From Chitinophagaceae bacterium UBA7600 (GTDB lineage: Bacteria; Bacteroidota; Bacteroidia; Chitinophagales; Chitinophagaceae), in assembly GCA_002478885.1 (NCBI GenBank), contig DLKC01000090.1:1-49518 (forward strand): a stretch of 49,518 bases of DNA. Direction: 5' to 3'. Positions 36,823 to 44,274 of the stretch are shown piece after piece. Below the pieces are notes generated by a model. The model was not told where the DNA came from, ran no database searches, and worked only from the letters and a program-made list of their open reading frames with translations. Position 1 is the stretch's first letter; every line of letters begins with the position of its first letter. Position numbers and translations under genes: made by a program.

Positions 36823-37728
36823 TTATGCCAATGCATTCTCAACCGGTTCCAACTGCTTTTCGGTAACCCTTGCCAGGTATGCCAGTTGTATTTTCCTGCT
36901 CTGTGTTTCTTTCCAGTTCTTTTTAAATGGTATATCATCAAAGCTTTCCCAGCCGATCACTTCTGCGGCAGTGCCACAGAAAAAGGCAGCATCGGCTTCC
37001 TTGATTTCTTCCAGTGTTACCTGTTTTTCTTCCACCGGTATTTCATGTGCTGCACAAATTTCCAGTACTGTTGCACGTGTTATGCCCGGCAGGATATTTC
37101 CCAGCGATGGTGTATAGAGTTTGCCATCTTTTTCATAAAACATATTCGCACCCACACCTTCTGCGGCAAAACCGTTCATGTCGGTCAGCAGCGCTTCATC
37201 GTATCCTTTTGCTTTTGCTTCCTGGCTTGCCAGGATAGAGTTTACATAGTGCCCCGCAGCCTTGGCTGTTATCTTAAAAGCTTTTGGATTGGGCCTTTGA
37301 AAAGAGGAGGTCATGATGCGCAAGAGCTTGTCGCCAAAGAAGGGGGACATCTCCCACACTTCGATAAAAATGAATGACGTCGTATTTTTTACGAAACTCA
37401 TATTGGCCGGTGCATATACAACGGGCCTTATGTAAGCATCCTGTAAATTGTTTCTTCTCAATACTTCATAAGTGGCATCGATGAGTTCTTCGTTGGTCCA
37501 GCTATAAGGCATGTTGATGGACTCAGCGGAATTGCGCAACCGGTCGTAATGTTCGGTGGCTTTGAAGATGCGCGTTTCACCACTTTCCGTTTTATAGGAA
37601 CGGATGCCTTCAAACACGGAATAACCATAATGCAGGGACTGGCTGTAGAAGTCCATCTTTGCTTCTGATGCCTTTACAAATTCCCCGTTGAGCCACAGGA
37701 TTGTTTCATTGTTGTAATACGATGCCAT
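36823..37728 (-). CDS. ilvE: Branched-chain amino acid aminotransferase
   Basis: 301 residues of the class IV PLP aminotransferase fold. The likely PLP lysine is in FKITAKAAGHYVNS. The second conserved region is EALLTDMNGFAAEGVGANMF, and TPSLGNILPGITRATVLEI holds the phosphate-binding part. It transaminates the 2-oxo acids to Leu, Ile and Val. It is the first structural gene after the leader peptide/terminator at 37859-38004 and is probably controlled by it. Confidence 0.95.
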   Translation of the reverse strand: MASYYNNETILWLNGEFVKASEAKMDFYSQSLHYGYSVFEGIRSYKTESGETRIFKATEHYDRLRNSAESINMPYSWTNEELIDATYEVLRRNNLQDAYIRPVVYAPANMSFVKNTTSFIFIEVWEMSPFFGDKLLRIMTSSFQRPNPKAFKITAKAAGHYVNSILASQEAKAKGYDEALLTDMNGFAAEGVGANMFYEKDGKLYTPSLGNILPGITRATVLEICAAHEIPVEEKQVTLEEIKEADAAFFCGTAAEVIGWESFDDIPFKKNWKETQSRKIQLAYLARVTEKQLEPVENALA

Positions 37729-37746
37729 AATATGGTTTTAATATTG

Positions 37747-37828
37747 CACCCCCTACGGGGTGTTTGAAATTATTTTCTCTATTCCTCCCGGTTTAACCGG
37801 GGCTACCGTCATTTCGCTCCTACGGAGC
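37747..37828 (-). repeat. Three short palindromes in the ilvE 5' region
   Basis: CACCCCCTACGGGGTG (37747-37762), CCCGGTTTAACCGGG (37787-37801) and GCTCCTACGGAGC (37816-37828) follow one another between the terminator and ilvE. This GC-rich hairpin set looks like a mobile REP-type sequence of a kind I associate with Bacteroidota intergenic DNA. It would be part of the ilvE leader RNA. Confidence 0.6.
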
Positions 37829-37858
37829 TTTGCTGCTGGTCACACAAATACCTGTAAC

Positions 37859-37886
37859 AAAAAACCCGCCTTTGAGAGGCGGGTTT
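37859..37886 (-). terminator. Attenuator terminator upstream of ilvE
   Basis: On the minus strand AAACCCGCC and GGCGGGTTT form a 9-bp stem with a 7-nt loop, ending in a T run at 37864-37859. It begins 20 nt after the leader-peptide stop and lies 130 bp before ilvE. Confidence 0.9.
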
Positions 37887-37925
37887 ATCATGAATGTTTA
37901 TTGATTTACATGTTATAACCACCTC
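37876..37925 (-). promoter_or_regulatory. Predicted antiterminator pairing
   Basis: Minus-strand GAGGUGGUU (37925-37917, in codons 27-30 of the leader peptide) can pair with AACCCGCCUC (37885-37876), the 5' arm and loop of the terminator. The duplex has nine pairs including one G-U, with one bulged C. This excludes the terminator stem. Confidence 0.7.
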
Positions 37926-38004
37926 CGTACATGGCAGGAATAATGACAACGACCACCAGTAGAACCGGTAGTATGCTGTCGATATTTGTGCTTGTCCTGT
38001 ACAT
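37906..38004 (-). CDS. Leader peptide of the ilvE-ilvD-ilvBN-ilvC segment (candidate attenuator)
   Basis: A 32-codon frame, ATG at 38004 to TAA at 37906. Residues 11-23 read ILPVLLVVVVIIP, so eleven of thirteen codons are for Leu, Val or Ile. It is followed after 20 nt by an intrinsic terminator and then ilvE. The style closely recalls the E. coli ilvGMEDA leader, which also has a Val/Ile/Leu run followed by Pro-Pro and a Gly-rich tail. Stalling at the run would leave codons 27-30 free to pair with the terminator arm; completion of translation would let the terminator form. A small hydrophobic membrane protein is the alternative reading. Position, composition and pairing together favour a leader. 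No strong ribosome site is visible, which is usual for this phylum. Confidence 0.82.
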   Translation of the reverse strand: MYRTSTNIDSILPVLLVVVVIIPAMYGGGYNM

Positions 38005-38139
38005 CGCGTGATTTGATGCGAATATACAGCTGCCCGTTTTATAAACAAAGAACTTTGACGATGATTTTATGCCGGCCTGCTGATTACGCCTGTTGAACCG
38101 TTTTGCAGCGGTTATTGCAACGCAATCACTGAACAGGTC

Positions 38140-39255
38140 TTATATGATGGTTGACTTTCTCAACTCAATATTTGTCTGGTTCACTTCGCCGGTTATCTTA
38201 TTGCTTACATAATCAGCCACCAGGTCGCCGATGGTAGAAGTGAAATAGAAGTTGATGCTGTCAATATCTTTTGTAACAAATTTGTTTTGCAGTGTCCATT
38301 CAACCGCTTTTCTTACTACAGCAGCTTCTTCCGGCATGCCAAAATATTCGAGCATCATTGCGGCAGAAAGAATGGAGCCAAGCGGGTTGGCAATATCTTT
38401 TCCCGCAGCCTGCGGATAGGAGCCATGAATGGGCTCGAACAGCGCCGTGCCTGTTCCAACAGAAGAGGATGGTGCAAGCCCGAGTGAACCGCAGAGCACA
38501 CTGGCTTCATCGCTGATGATGTCTCCAAACATGTTCTCAGTAAGTATGACATCAAATTGTTTTGGATAGAGGATGATCTGCATGGCCGCGTTGTCCACAA
38601 ACATATAGTCGACTGTTACGTCGCTGTATGCGGGGGCCATTTCCTGCACTACCTTTCTCCAGAGGCGTGATGTTTCGAGTACATTCGCCTTATCTACCAG
38701 CGTTAATTTCTTTCTTCTTTTTTGCGCGTATGAAAAAGCCAGGTGAGCGATACGTTCTATTTCAGGTTTGGTGTACACGCAATCATCGTGTGCACTGCTG
38801 CCATCATCGCTCAATGATTTTGCCCCGAAATAAATGCCGCCCGTGAGTTCGCGGAATATCACGAAATCAATTCCATCGAGGCTCTTTGCTTTTAAGGGTG
38901 ACAAGTGCTGCAATGCGGGGTAGGCGGTAATGGGCCTTATGTTGGCATATAACTGCAATGACTTGCGCAACTTCAGCAGACCTTGTTCGGGGCGCAACTT
39001 TGCAGTAGGATCATTGTCGTACTTCGGGTGCCCGATCGCGCCAAACAATACCGCGTCGCTGTTGAGGCAGGATTCAATTGTGTCATCGGGCAGGGGAGTA
39101 CCGGTTTTGTCAATGGCGTCCGCACCCATCAGGCAGTAATTGTAATGGAATTCGTGGTTGTATATGTGCGCAATGGCGTCCAGCACTTTTATGGATTGTG
39201 CCGTTACCTCCGGGCCTATGCCATCGCCGTTAATAACTGTTATGTTTTTTTTCAT
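38140..39255 (-). CDS. leuB: 3-isopropylmalate dehydrogenase
   Basis: 371 residues. The N-terminus ITVINGDGIGPEVTAQS and the segments LLKLRKSLQLYANIRP, then VIFRELTGGIYFG, define the family. The metal-binding Asp residues are in the NMFGDIISDEAS motif. GSYPQAAGKDIANPLGSILS near the C-terminus is the NAD-binding region. It oxidises and decarboxylates 3-isopropylmalate in leucine synthesis. It is encoded 27 bp after the double ABC ATPase and is followed by the ilvE leader region. Confidence 0.96.
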   Translation of the reverse strand: MKKNITVINGDGIGPEVTAQSIKVLDAIAHIYNHEFHYNYCLMGADAIDKTGTPLPDDTIESCLNSDAVLFGAIGHPKYDNDPTAKLRPEQGLLKLRKSLQLYANIRPITAYPALQHLSPLKAKSLDGIDFVIFRELTGGIYFGAKSLSDDGSSAHDDCVYTKPEIERIAHLAFSYAQKRRKKLTLVDKANVLETSRLWRKVVQEMAPAYSDVTVDYMFVDNAAMQIILYPKQFDVILTENMFGDIISDEASVLCGSLGLAPSSSVGTGTALFEPIHGSYPQAAGKDIANPLGSILSAAMMLEYFGMPEEAAVVRKAVEWTLQNKFVTKDIDSINFYFTSTIGDLVADYVSNKITGEVNQTNIELRKSTII

Positions 39256-39282
39256 GGACCTATCCCCCCGGAGAGGAATTAT

Positions 39283-40803
39283 TTATACTGCCATTGCCGC
39301 AGTATTGTTTAATGAATAAATATGTTGTTTTCCTTCTTTCAGTTCCAGCACCTTATCAATACAAGCCGGTATTTCGTTGTCGTAGTGACTTATATAAACG
39401 AGTGTTTTATCCAGTTGTGTACAAAGACGGTCAACCAACTCCACGAATTGTTTTGTATGACCGGCGTCGAGGCCCTGGCAGGGTTCATCCAGAAGAAGCA
39501 ATGGCGGATCTTTTACTAAAGCTCTTATTAACAACATCAATCGTTGCTCACCCGTTGAAATTGCTGAGAGCGGCTGGTTTTGCACATGAGAAATTTTTAG
39601 CCGAAAAAGATCCAGCCATTGTTCTATTACTTGCTGTTGCTGTATTGACAGTTTCCTGAATAATCCTATAGTATCGAAGAAACCCGAACCGATCACCTCA
39701 TAAGCGCTGATGCCGCGATCGAAATACCAATGCAGTTCGGGTGAAATAAAACCAATGTTTTTCTTGATGTCCCAGATGCTTTCGCCGCTGCCCCTGCGTT
39801 TGCCGAACAGGCAAACTTTATTGGCGTAGGTTTGCGGATTGTCGCCGCAGATAAGGCTCAGGAGGGTTGACTTGCCCGCTCCGTTATGGCCTTTCAGTAA
39901 CCAGCGTTCGCCTTTGTTCACCTGCCAGTTGATATGGTCGAGAATGGTTTTGTCGCCATATTTCACCGTTACATCTTCCATAAGGATGGCCTGCTCAAAA
40001 TGGCTGGCGTTTGTATTGCCCGCTGTGGGAAAGGTTGTAAACACCGGTATTGCATGATCGGTAAAACCATTTTTATGGGCCAGAGCGTTTCTACCGGTGA
40101 GGGAAATGAGCTTCCCTTTGTCCAGCAATGCCACGCGGTTGATACATGAGGGCAGTTCGGCGGCGTCGGCCACACAGATGAGTTGGGTGCCGTTGGCCGC
40201 GAGGTCGGCAAGGATGTTGTTCAATCCCTTCCGGCTATTACTGTCAAGCCCCATAAAAGGCTCATCCAGCAGCAGCATGTCTGCTTTTACCAGCAGGGCC
40301 TTCACGAGCTGAAAGCGCTTGTGTTCCCCGCTGGACAAATGCAGCAACGGTGAAGTTGCCTTGTGTGCGAGTTGCAATGCGGACAATAGTTGCTGAACCT
40401 GTGCGGTATCGCTGCATATGGCATGCAGTTCGGCTGCAACTGTGGCCGCATCGGTATTGTCGAAACTGTTATATCGTTGCTGGTAATAAAAATCGGAGGT
40501 GTTGGATAATGTCCTGAAGTGATAATGCTGTTCCACGAGGGTGATCACGGAATGATCATTAGCAAATGATACCGTGCCTTTATGAAAGCGTTTGCCGGCA
40601 ATGGCGTTCAATAACAGCGTTTTACCGCTGCCGGACGGGCCGGTGATGGCGAGGTGGCTACCGGCAGGCAGCTGAAAAGAAATGTTGTCGAGCAGGTTCC
40701 TGCCCTGCAGGGAAAGCGAAAGACCAGTAACAGTAATACCAGCGGCAGGCTCTTTGAAAGCCGATTGCCGTGTTGGGTCCTGTATGGTATCTGTCACTGT
40801 CAT
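39283..40803 (-). CDS. Double ABC ATPase (ModF-like), no membrane partner
   Basis: 506 residues from the ATG at 40803; a GTG at 40872 would add 23 residues. Two ABC domains are in tandem. The first has Walker A GPSGSGKT, signature LSSGEHKR and Walker B LLLDEPFMGLD. The second has Walker A GHNGAGKS, signature ISTGEQRL and Walker B LLLDEPCQGLD. No membrane segments are seen, so it is a cytoplasmic or peripheral ATPase. It resembles ModF/PhrA-type proteins, whose roles are poorly known, rather than a typical importer subunit. It sits between leuA and leuB, the place where leuC and leuD occur in many bacteria. Any role in leucine metabolism is inference. Confidence 0.88.
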   Translation of the reverse strand: MTVTDTIQDPTRQSAFKEPAAGITVTGLSLSLQGRNLLDNISFQLPAGSHLAITGPSGSGKTLLLNAIAGKRFHKGTVSFANDHSVITLVEQHYHFRTLSNTSDFYYQQRYNSFDNTDAATVAAELHAICSDTAQVQQLLSALQLAHKATSPLLHLSSGEHKRFQLVKALLVKADMLLLDEPFMGLDSNSRKGLNNILADLAANGTQLICVADAAELPSCINRVALLDKGKLISLTGRNALAHKNGFTDHAIPVFTTFPTAGNTNASHFEQAILMEDVTVKYGDKTILDHINWQVNKGERWLLKGHNGAGKSTLLSLICGDNPQTYANKVCLFGKRRGSGESIWDIKKNIGFISPELHWYFDRGISAYEVIGSGFFDTIGLFRKLSIQQQQVIEQWLDLFRLKISHVQNQPLSAISTGEQRLMLLIRALVKDPPLLLLDEPCQGLDAGHTKQFVELVDRLCTQLDKTLVYISHYDNEIPACIDKVLELKEGKQHIYSLNNTAAMAV

Positions 40804-41145
40804 TATTTGTTTTGTTAACCGGCTTACTGTTCTTTGGTCGTCTTCGTTGTTTCCAATTTGCTGCTTCGACACGCAAATTGCTCAGTGCTACCTGTATTTT
40901 GCTCCTCTTGAGCAATTGTATTGTAAAGTTTAACTGCTGAACCAAATGCTCTGCTTTGCACTTCAATCTGCACTGTAAAGACGTATAAAGCCAGATAAAG
41001 GAACTTGCCTCATGCCGCGCAGCCTATACAGCAACCAGGAACGGCTATGGGCGATGACAGGCTTTTTGTTGATACGCGATTCTTCAGCGGAAGTGTGCGA
41101 CGCAACAAAAGCCCAACGCATGATCTGCTGTTGGGCCCGAAAAAA
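40804..41145. other. Intergenic region between leuA and the ABC ATPase gene
   Basis: 342 bp holding one dispersed-element copy (41085-41140) next to the leuA stop. No terminator or credible gene was seen, so transcription may continue. Part of the region is covered if the ABC ATPase starts at the GTG at 40872. Confidence 0.5.
41085..41140 (-). repeat. Dispersed intergenic element, rightmost copy
   Basis: AAGTGTGCGACGCAACAAAA (core 41091-41105) and a TTGGGCCCG end. No further copy was seen to the right in the window. Confidence 0.78.
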
Positions 41146-42315
41146 TTATACGCCGATGGCTTCTTGTTTATATTGCCGGGCCATGATATCCAGGTCTTCA
41201 TCCTCCACTTCTTTCTTGCGGTCGGCCACTTCGAGGAATTTTTCGTACAGGGTATCTACATCGTTCCTGGTGAACTGGTAACCCAGTTTATGAAAGCGGT
41301 GGGCCAATGCACTGCGCCCGCTGCGTGCCGTGAGGACGATCTTTGAGCCTCCGGCGCCAACCGTTTCGGGATTGATGATCTCATAAGTGAGCGCCTCCTT
41401 TAAGAACCCGTCCTGGTGAATACCGCTGCTGTGGGCAAAGGCGTTGCTGCCGACGATGGCCTTGTTTGGTTGCACCGGCATGCGCATGGTATCACTTACC
41501 AGGCGGCTCACGGGGTTGAGCATTTCGGTTTTGATGTTTGTATAGAACCCTAGCCCGTGGTGCTGTTTGATGATCATGACCACTTCTTCCAGGGAGGTAT
41601 TGCCGGCACGCTCGCCTAAGCCGTTAATGGTGCATTCTATCTGTCCTGCACCGGCAATTACTCCTGCGATCGAGTTGGCGGTAGCCAGCCCCAGATCGTT
41701 GTGACAATGGCATGAAATCGTAGCTTTATCAATGTTCGGAACATTGTTTACGAGATAAGCGATCTTATCTCCATATTGAAAAGGCAGGCAATAGCCTGTA
41801 GTATCCGGGATATTTACCACTGTGGCACCGGCGGCAATCACTGCTTCCACCACCCTTGCCAGGTACTCATTTTCGGTGCGGCCAGCGTCTTCTGCATAGA
41901 ATTCCACATCATCCACAAAGTTTTTTGCCCATTTTACGGCCTGTACGGCGCGTTGCAGGATCTCTTCCCTAGTGGAATTAAATTTCGCTTTGATATGCAG
42001 GTCGGACGTACCGATACCGGTATGTATACGAGGCCGGGCCGCATATTTTAAGGCATCGGCTGCCACCTCTATGTCTTTCTGCACAGCCCGGCTAAGACCG
42101 GCAACGGTAGCATTTTTTATTACCTTAGTGATCTCCCTCACCGAATTAAAATCACCCGGGCTTGAAACAGGGAAACCGGCTTCAATAATATCAACACCGA
42201 GTTCTTCGAGAACGATGGCCAATTCGATCTTCTCCTTTGTATTCAGTTTGCAACCGGGCACCTGTTCTCCGTCCCTTAATGTCGTGTCAAAAATGTTGAT
42301 CTTTTTTCCTGGCAT
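41146..42315 (-). CDS. leuA: 2-isopropylmalate synthase, short form without regulatory domain
   Basis: 389 residues. The catalytic barrel starts [14 protein letters not shown] (Arg14, Asp15) and contains the metal-binding HxH in [16 protein letters not shown] and [15 protein letters not shown]. It condenses acetyl-CoA with 2-oxoisovalerate at the first committed step of leucine synthesis. The E. coli enzyme is about 520 residues and has a C-terminal leucine-binding domain; here the protein ends about where that domain would start. Leucine feedback through this domain is therefore missing, and control by the leader peptide at 42349-42390 may compensate. Homocitrate synthase is a less likely alternative. 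Confidence 0.92.
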   Translation of the reverse strand: MPGKKINIFDTTLRDGEQVPGCKLNTKEKIELAIVLEELGVDIIEAGFPVSSPGDFNSVREITKVIKNATVAGLSRAVQKDIEVAADALKYAARPRIHTGIGTSDLHIKAKFNSTREEILQRAVQAVKWAKNFVDDVEFYAEDAGRTENEYLARVVEAVIAAGATVVNIPDTTGYCLPFQYGDKIAYLVNNVPNIDKATISCHCHNDLGLATANSIAGVIAGAGQIECTINGLGERAGNTSLEEVVMIIKQHHGLGFYTNIKTEMLNPVSRLVSDTMRMPVQPNKAIVGSNAFAHSSGIHQDGFLKEALTYEIINPETVGAGGSKIVLTARSGRSALAHRFHKLGYQFTRNDVDTLYEKFLEVADRKKEVEDEDLDIMARQYKQEAIGV

Positions 42316-42330
42316 AGCTTAATATTATAA

Positions 42331-42368
42331 AATAAAATGGCAGACTGCTTACATTTGGATTGCCTGCC
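42331..42368 (-). terminator. Possible attenuator hairpin before leuA
   Basis: On the minus strand GGCAG (42368-42364) can pair with CTGCC (42343-42339), with a long loop that may add a GC pair, followed by ATTTTATTTTAT. The same GGCAG can instead pair with CTGCC at 42383-42379, enclosing the Leu codons of the leader. The stem is short, so the terminator call is moderate. Confidence 0.5.
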
Positions 42369-42390
42369 ATAATAATAAGGCAGCCTGCAT
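42349..42390 (-). CDS. Leader peptide of leuA (candidate leucine attenuator)
   Basis: 13 codons from the ATG at 42390 to the TAA at 42349, reading MQAALLLWQAIQM. The three Leu codons are consecutive TTA (42378-42370) and form the loop of a CTGCC/GGCAG hairpin. Stalling there would cover GGCAG, the 5' arm of the terminator-like hairpin that ends 34 bp before the leuA start. E. coli leuL similarly has four consecutive Leu codons. The frame extends upstream without a stop, so the start could be earlier. Chance occurrence of three Leu codons in a 13-codon frame is possible; the position before leuA is the main argument. Confidence 0.6.
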   Translation of the reverse strand: MQAALLLWQAIQM

Positions 42391-42514
42391 ATACAAAAAT
42401 ATCCGGATGATATGTATAAAGCTGATCAATATTTGATTTGTTTTACAGTGGATAAGGGGGTCATAAATGCCCGGAATGCAGCAGGGACGTGGATTTTTCA
42501 AAATAATTATTACA

Positions 42515-44095
42515 ATGCCTAACAGGAGTACGGACGAGCTTTTCCAGTTGATCAAATCGCTCGAGCGGGGTGAAAAAAGGCAATTCAAGCTATTTGCCAA
42601 ACGCTCAGCGGGAAGCGACGAGCTCAAAACCATCCGTTTGTTTGACGCGCTGGACCGGATGGAAGAGTATGATGAATCGCAGTTGCTCAGGAAATACCCG
42701 GATATCAGAAAGGAGCAATTGTCTAATATGAAGGCCAGCCTGTACCGCCAGTTGCTGGCTTCACTGAGCCAGACAAAAGATGAGACCAATATTGACCTGC
42801 TGATCAACGAGCAGATGGGATATGCGCGGGTATTGTATAATAAGGGACATTACCACCAGGCGTTGAAGATCCTTGAAAAGGTGAAACATACTTCCAGGGC
42901 CTACTACCAATCCACATACCAGTTGCAGGCCCTCATCTTTGAGAAAAAGATCGAGACGTTGCATATCACACGCAGTATTGAAAACAGGGCCGAGCAACTG
43001 GCCAGCGAGGTGGAGGCCGTGACCAGCCATATTTTACTGATCGAAAAACTGTCAAATCTTTCGCTGAAACTATACAGTTGGTATATCAGGATGGGACATG
43101 CAAGGGACGAAAAAGATGTACAGGCCGTTAAACTGTTTTTTGAGGCCAACCTGCCTGCCTTTAACCAGGACGACCTGCAATTCTATGAAAAACTTTACCT
43201 GTACCAGTCTTACGCCTGGTATGGATTTATACTCCAGGACCTGCTGATGTATTACCGTTATGCACAGAAGTGGGTAGACCTTTTTGAACTGCACCCCGCC
43301 ATGAAAGCTGTAGAGACGGGGCAGTATATCAAGGCGATGCATAACCTGGTAGGCGCACACTTTGATTTAAATAATTATGATAAGTTTAATGAACAACTTA
43401 ATGTATTTGAATCATTTGCTGAATCTTATCATGGCACCATGAACAGCAATTCCCAGATACAGACTTTTATATACCTGAATATTGCACGGATCAACAGGCA
43501 TTTCCTGGAGGGTACTTTTACCGAGGGGCTTGGGCTTGTGCCCATGATCACGGAAAAGCTGCAGCAATACCACCTGCAACTTGACCGGCACCGCATATTG
43601 GTGTTTTACTACAAGATCGCCTGTTTGTATTTTGGCAGCGGCAATAATGAAATGGCCATCGAGTACCTGAACAAGATCATCAACTGGAAGGTGGACCTGC
43701 GTACCGACCTGCAATGTTATGCCCGGCTGCTGCACCTGATCGCCCACTACGAACTTGGCAATATCAGCCTTGTAGAATACCTGGTGAAGTCAGTCTACCG
43801 TTTTATGGCCAATATGAAGAACCTGAGTACGGTGGAAGAGGAGATATTCCGGTTCCTGCGTAAATCATTCTCATTGGAGCCTGATAAAATTAACCAGGCG
43901 TTTCTTTTATTGAAAGAAAAATTGCAGCATTACGAGGGTAATCCACTGGAAACGAGATCGTTTATGTACCTGGATATTACCGCGTGGCTGGAAAGTAAGA
44001 CCCGTAATATACCGGTGGAGGAGGTCAGGAGGGAGCGCTTCGAGAAGGGCAGGAAGGAGGCGAGGCGTTCAGCCGTGGTAAAAACCCAGGCATAA
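42515..44095 (+). CDS. Large helical protein of unknown function
   Basis: 526 residues from the ATG at 42515 (MPNRSTDELFQLIKSLE); an upstream ATG at 42467 lies in the leuA leader region and is less likely. There is no signal peptide. The sequence is nearly all alpha-helical, with TPR-like pairs such as ARVLYNKGHYHQALKILEKV and YKIACLYFGSGNNEMAIEYLN. The N-terminal region (about 1-80), with SLERGEKRQFKLFAKR and LSNMKASLYRQLLASL, resembles a conserved Bacteroidota protein without known function. The C-terminus is rich in Arg and Glu. It is cytoplasmic by appearance and divergent from leuA. I cannot assign a role. Confidence 0.82.
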   Translation: MPNRSTDELFQLIKSLERGEKRQFKLFAKRSAGSDELKTIRLFDALDRMEEYDESQLLRKYPDIRKEQLSNMKASLYRQLLASLSQTKDETNIDLLINEQMGYARVLYNKGHYHQALKILEKVKHTSRAYYQSTYQLQALIFEKKIETLHITRSIENRAEQLASEVEAVTSHILLIEKLSNLSLKLYSWYIRMGHARDEKDVQAVKLFFEANLPAFNQDDLQFYEKLYLYQSYAWYGFILQDLLMYYRYAQKWVDLFELHPAMKAVETGQYIKAMHNLVGAHFDLNNYDKFNEQLNVFESFAESYHGTMNSNSQIQTFIYLNIARINRHFLEGTFTEGLGLVPMITEKLQQYHLQLDRHRILVFYYKIACLYFGSGNNEMAIEYLNKIINWKVDLRTDLQCYARLLHLIAHYELGNISLVEYLVKSVYRFMANMKNLSTVEEEIFRFLRKSFSLEPDKINQAFLLLKEKLQHYEGNPLETRSFMYLDITAWLESKTRNIPVEEVRRERFEKGRKEARRSAVVKTQA

Positions 44096-44233
44096 GTCAA
44101 ACCGGTTGGGGAAGCCGGAATGATGGGCAAAAGGCTGTTTTCCGGGTAAGGCTGCCGGCCGGTCATGTTACATTTATGTTGGGTTACGATAACTCCGTTC
44201 CGGGAAGCTTTTACCCATATTGTGCGCTTTTAC

Positions 44234-44266
44234 TACCAAGTATGTACCAAGTATCTACCGGGTATG
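44234..44266 (+). repeat. Three tandem 11-bp units
   Basis: Units at 44234-44244, 44245-44255 and 44256-44266 follow TACC(AA/GG)GTAT(G/C). Each contains the TACCnnGTA motif. The array lies 139 bp after the helical protein gene and before the larger repeat block. Confidence 0.8.
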
Positions 44267-44274
44267 GGGGGAGG

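Noticed and set aside
36191..37117. 308-codon plus-strand frame opposite ilvD and ilvE
   Set aside because: It is antisense to two certain genes, is Cys/His-rich in the manner of shadow frames, and has no family features.
37809..38048. 79-codon minus-strand frame across the ilvE leader
   Set aside because: It overlaps the terminator and the leader peptide in another frame and has no protein-like features. The 32-codon frame explains the region better.
4299..41140. Integron attC sites as an explanation of the dispersed element
   Set aside because: The core does not match the GTTRRRY/RYYYAAC boxes, and no integron integrase is present in the window.
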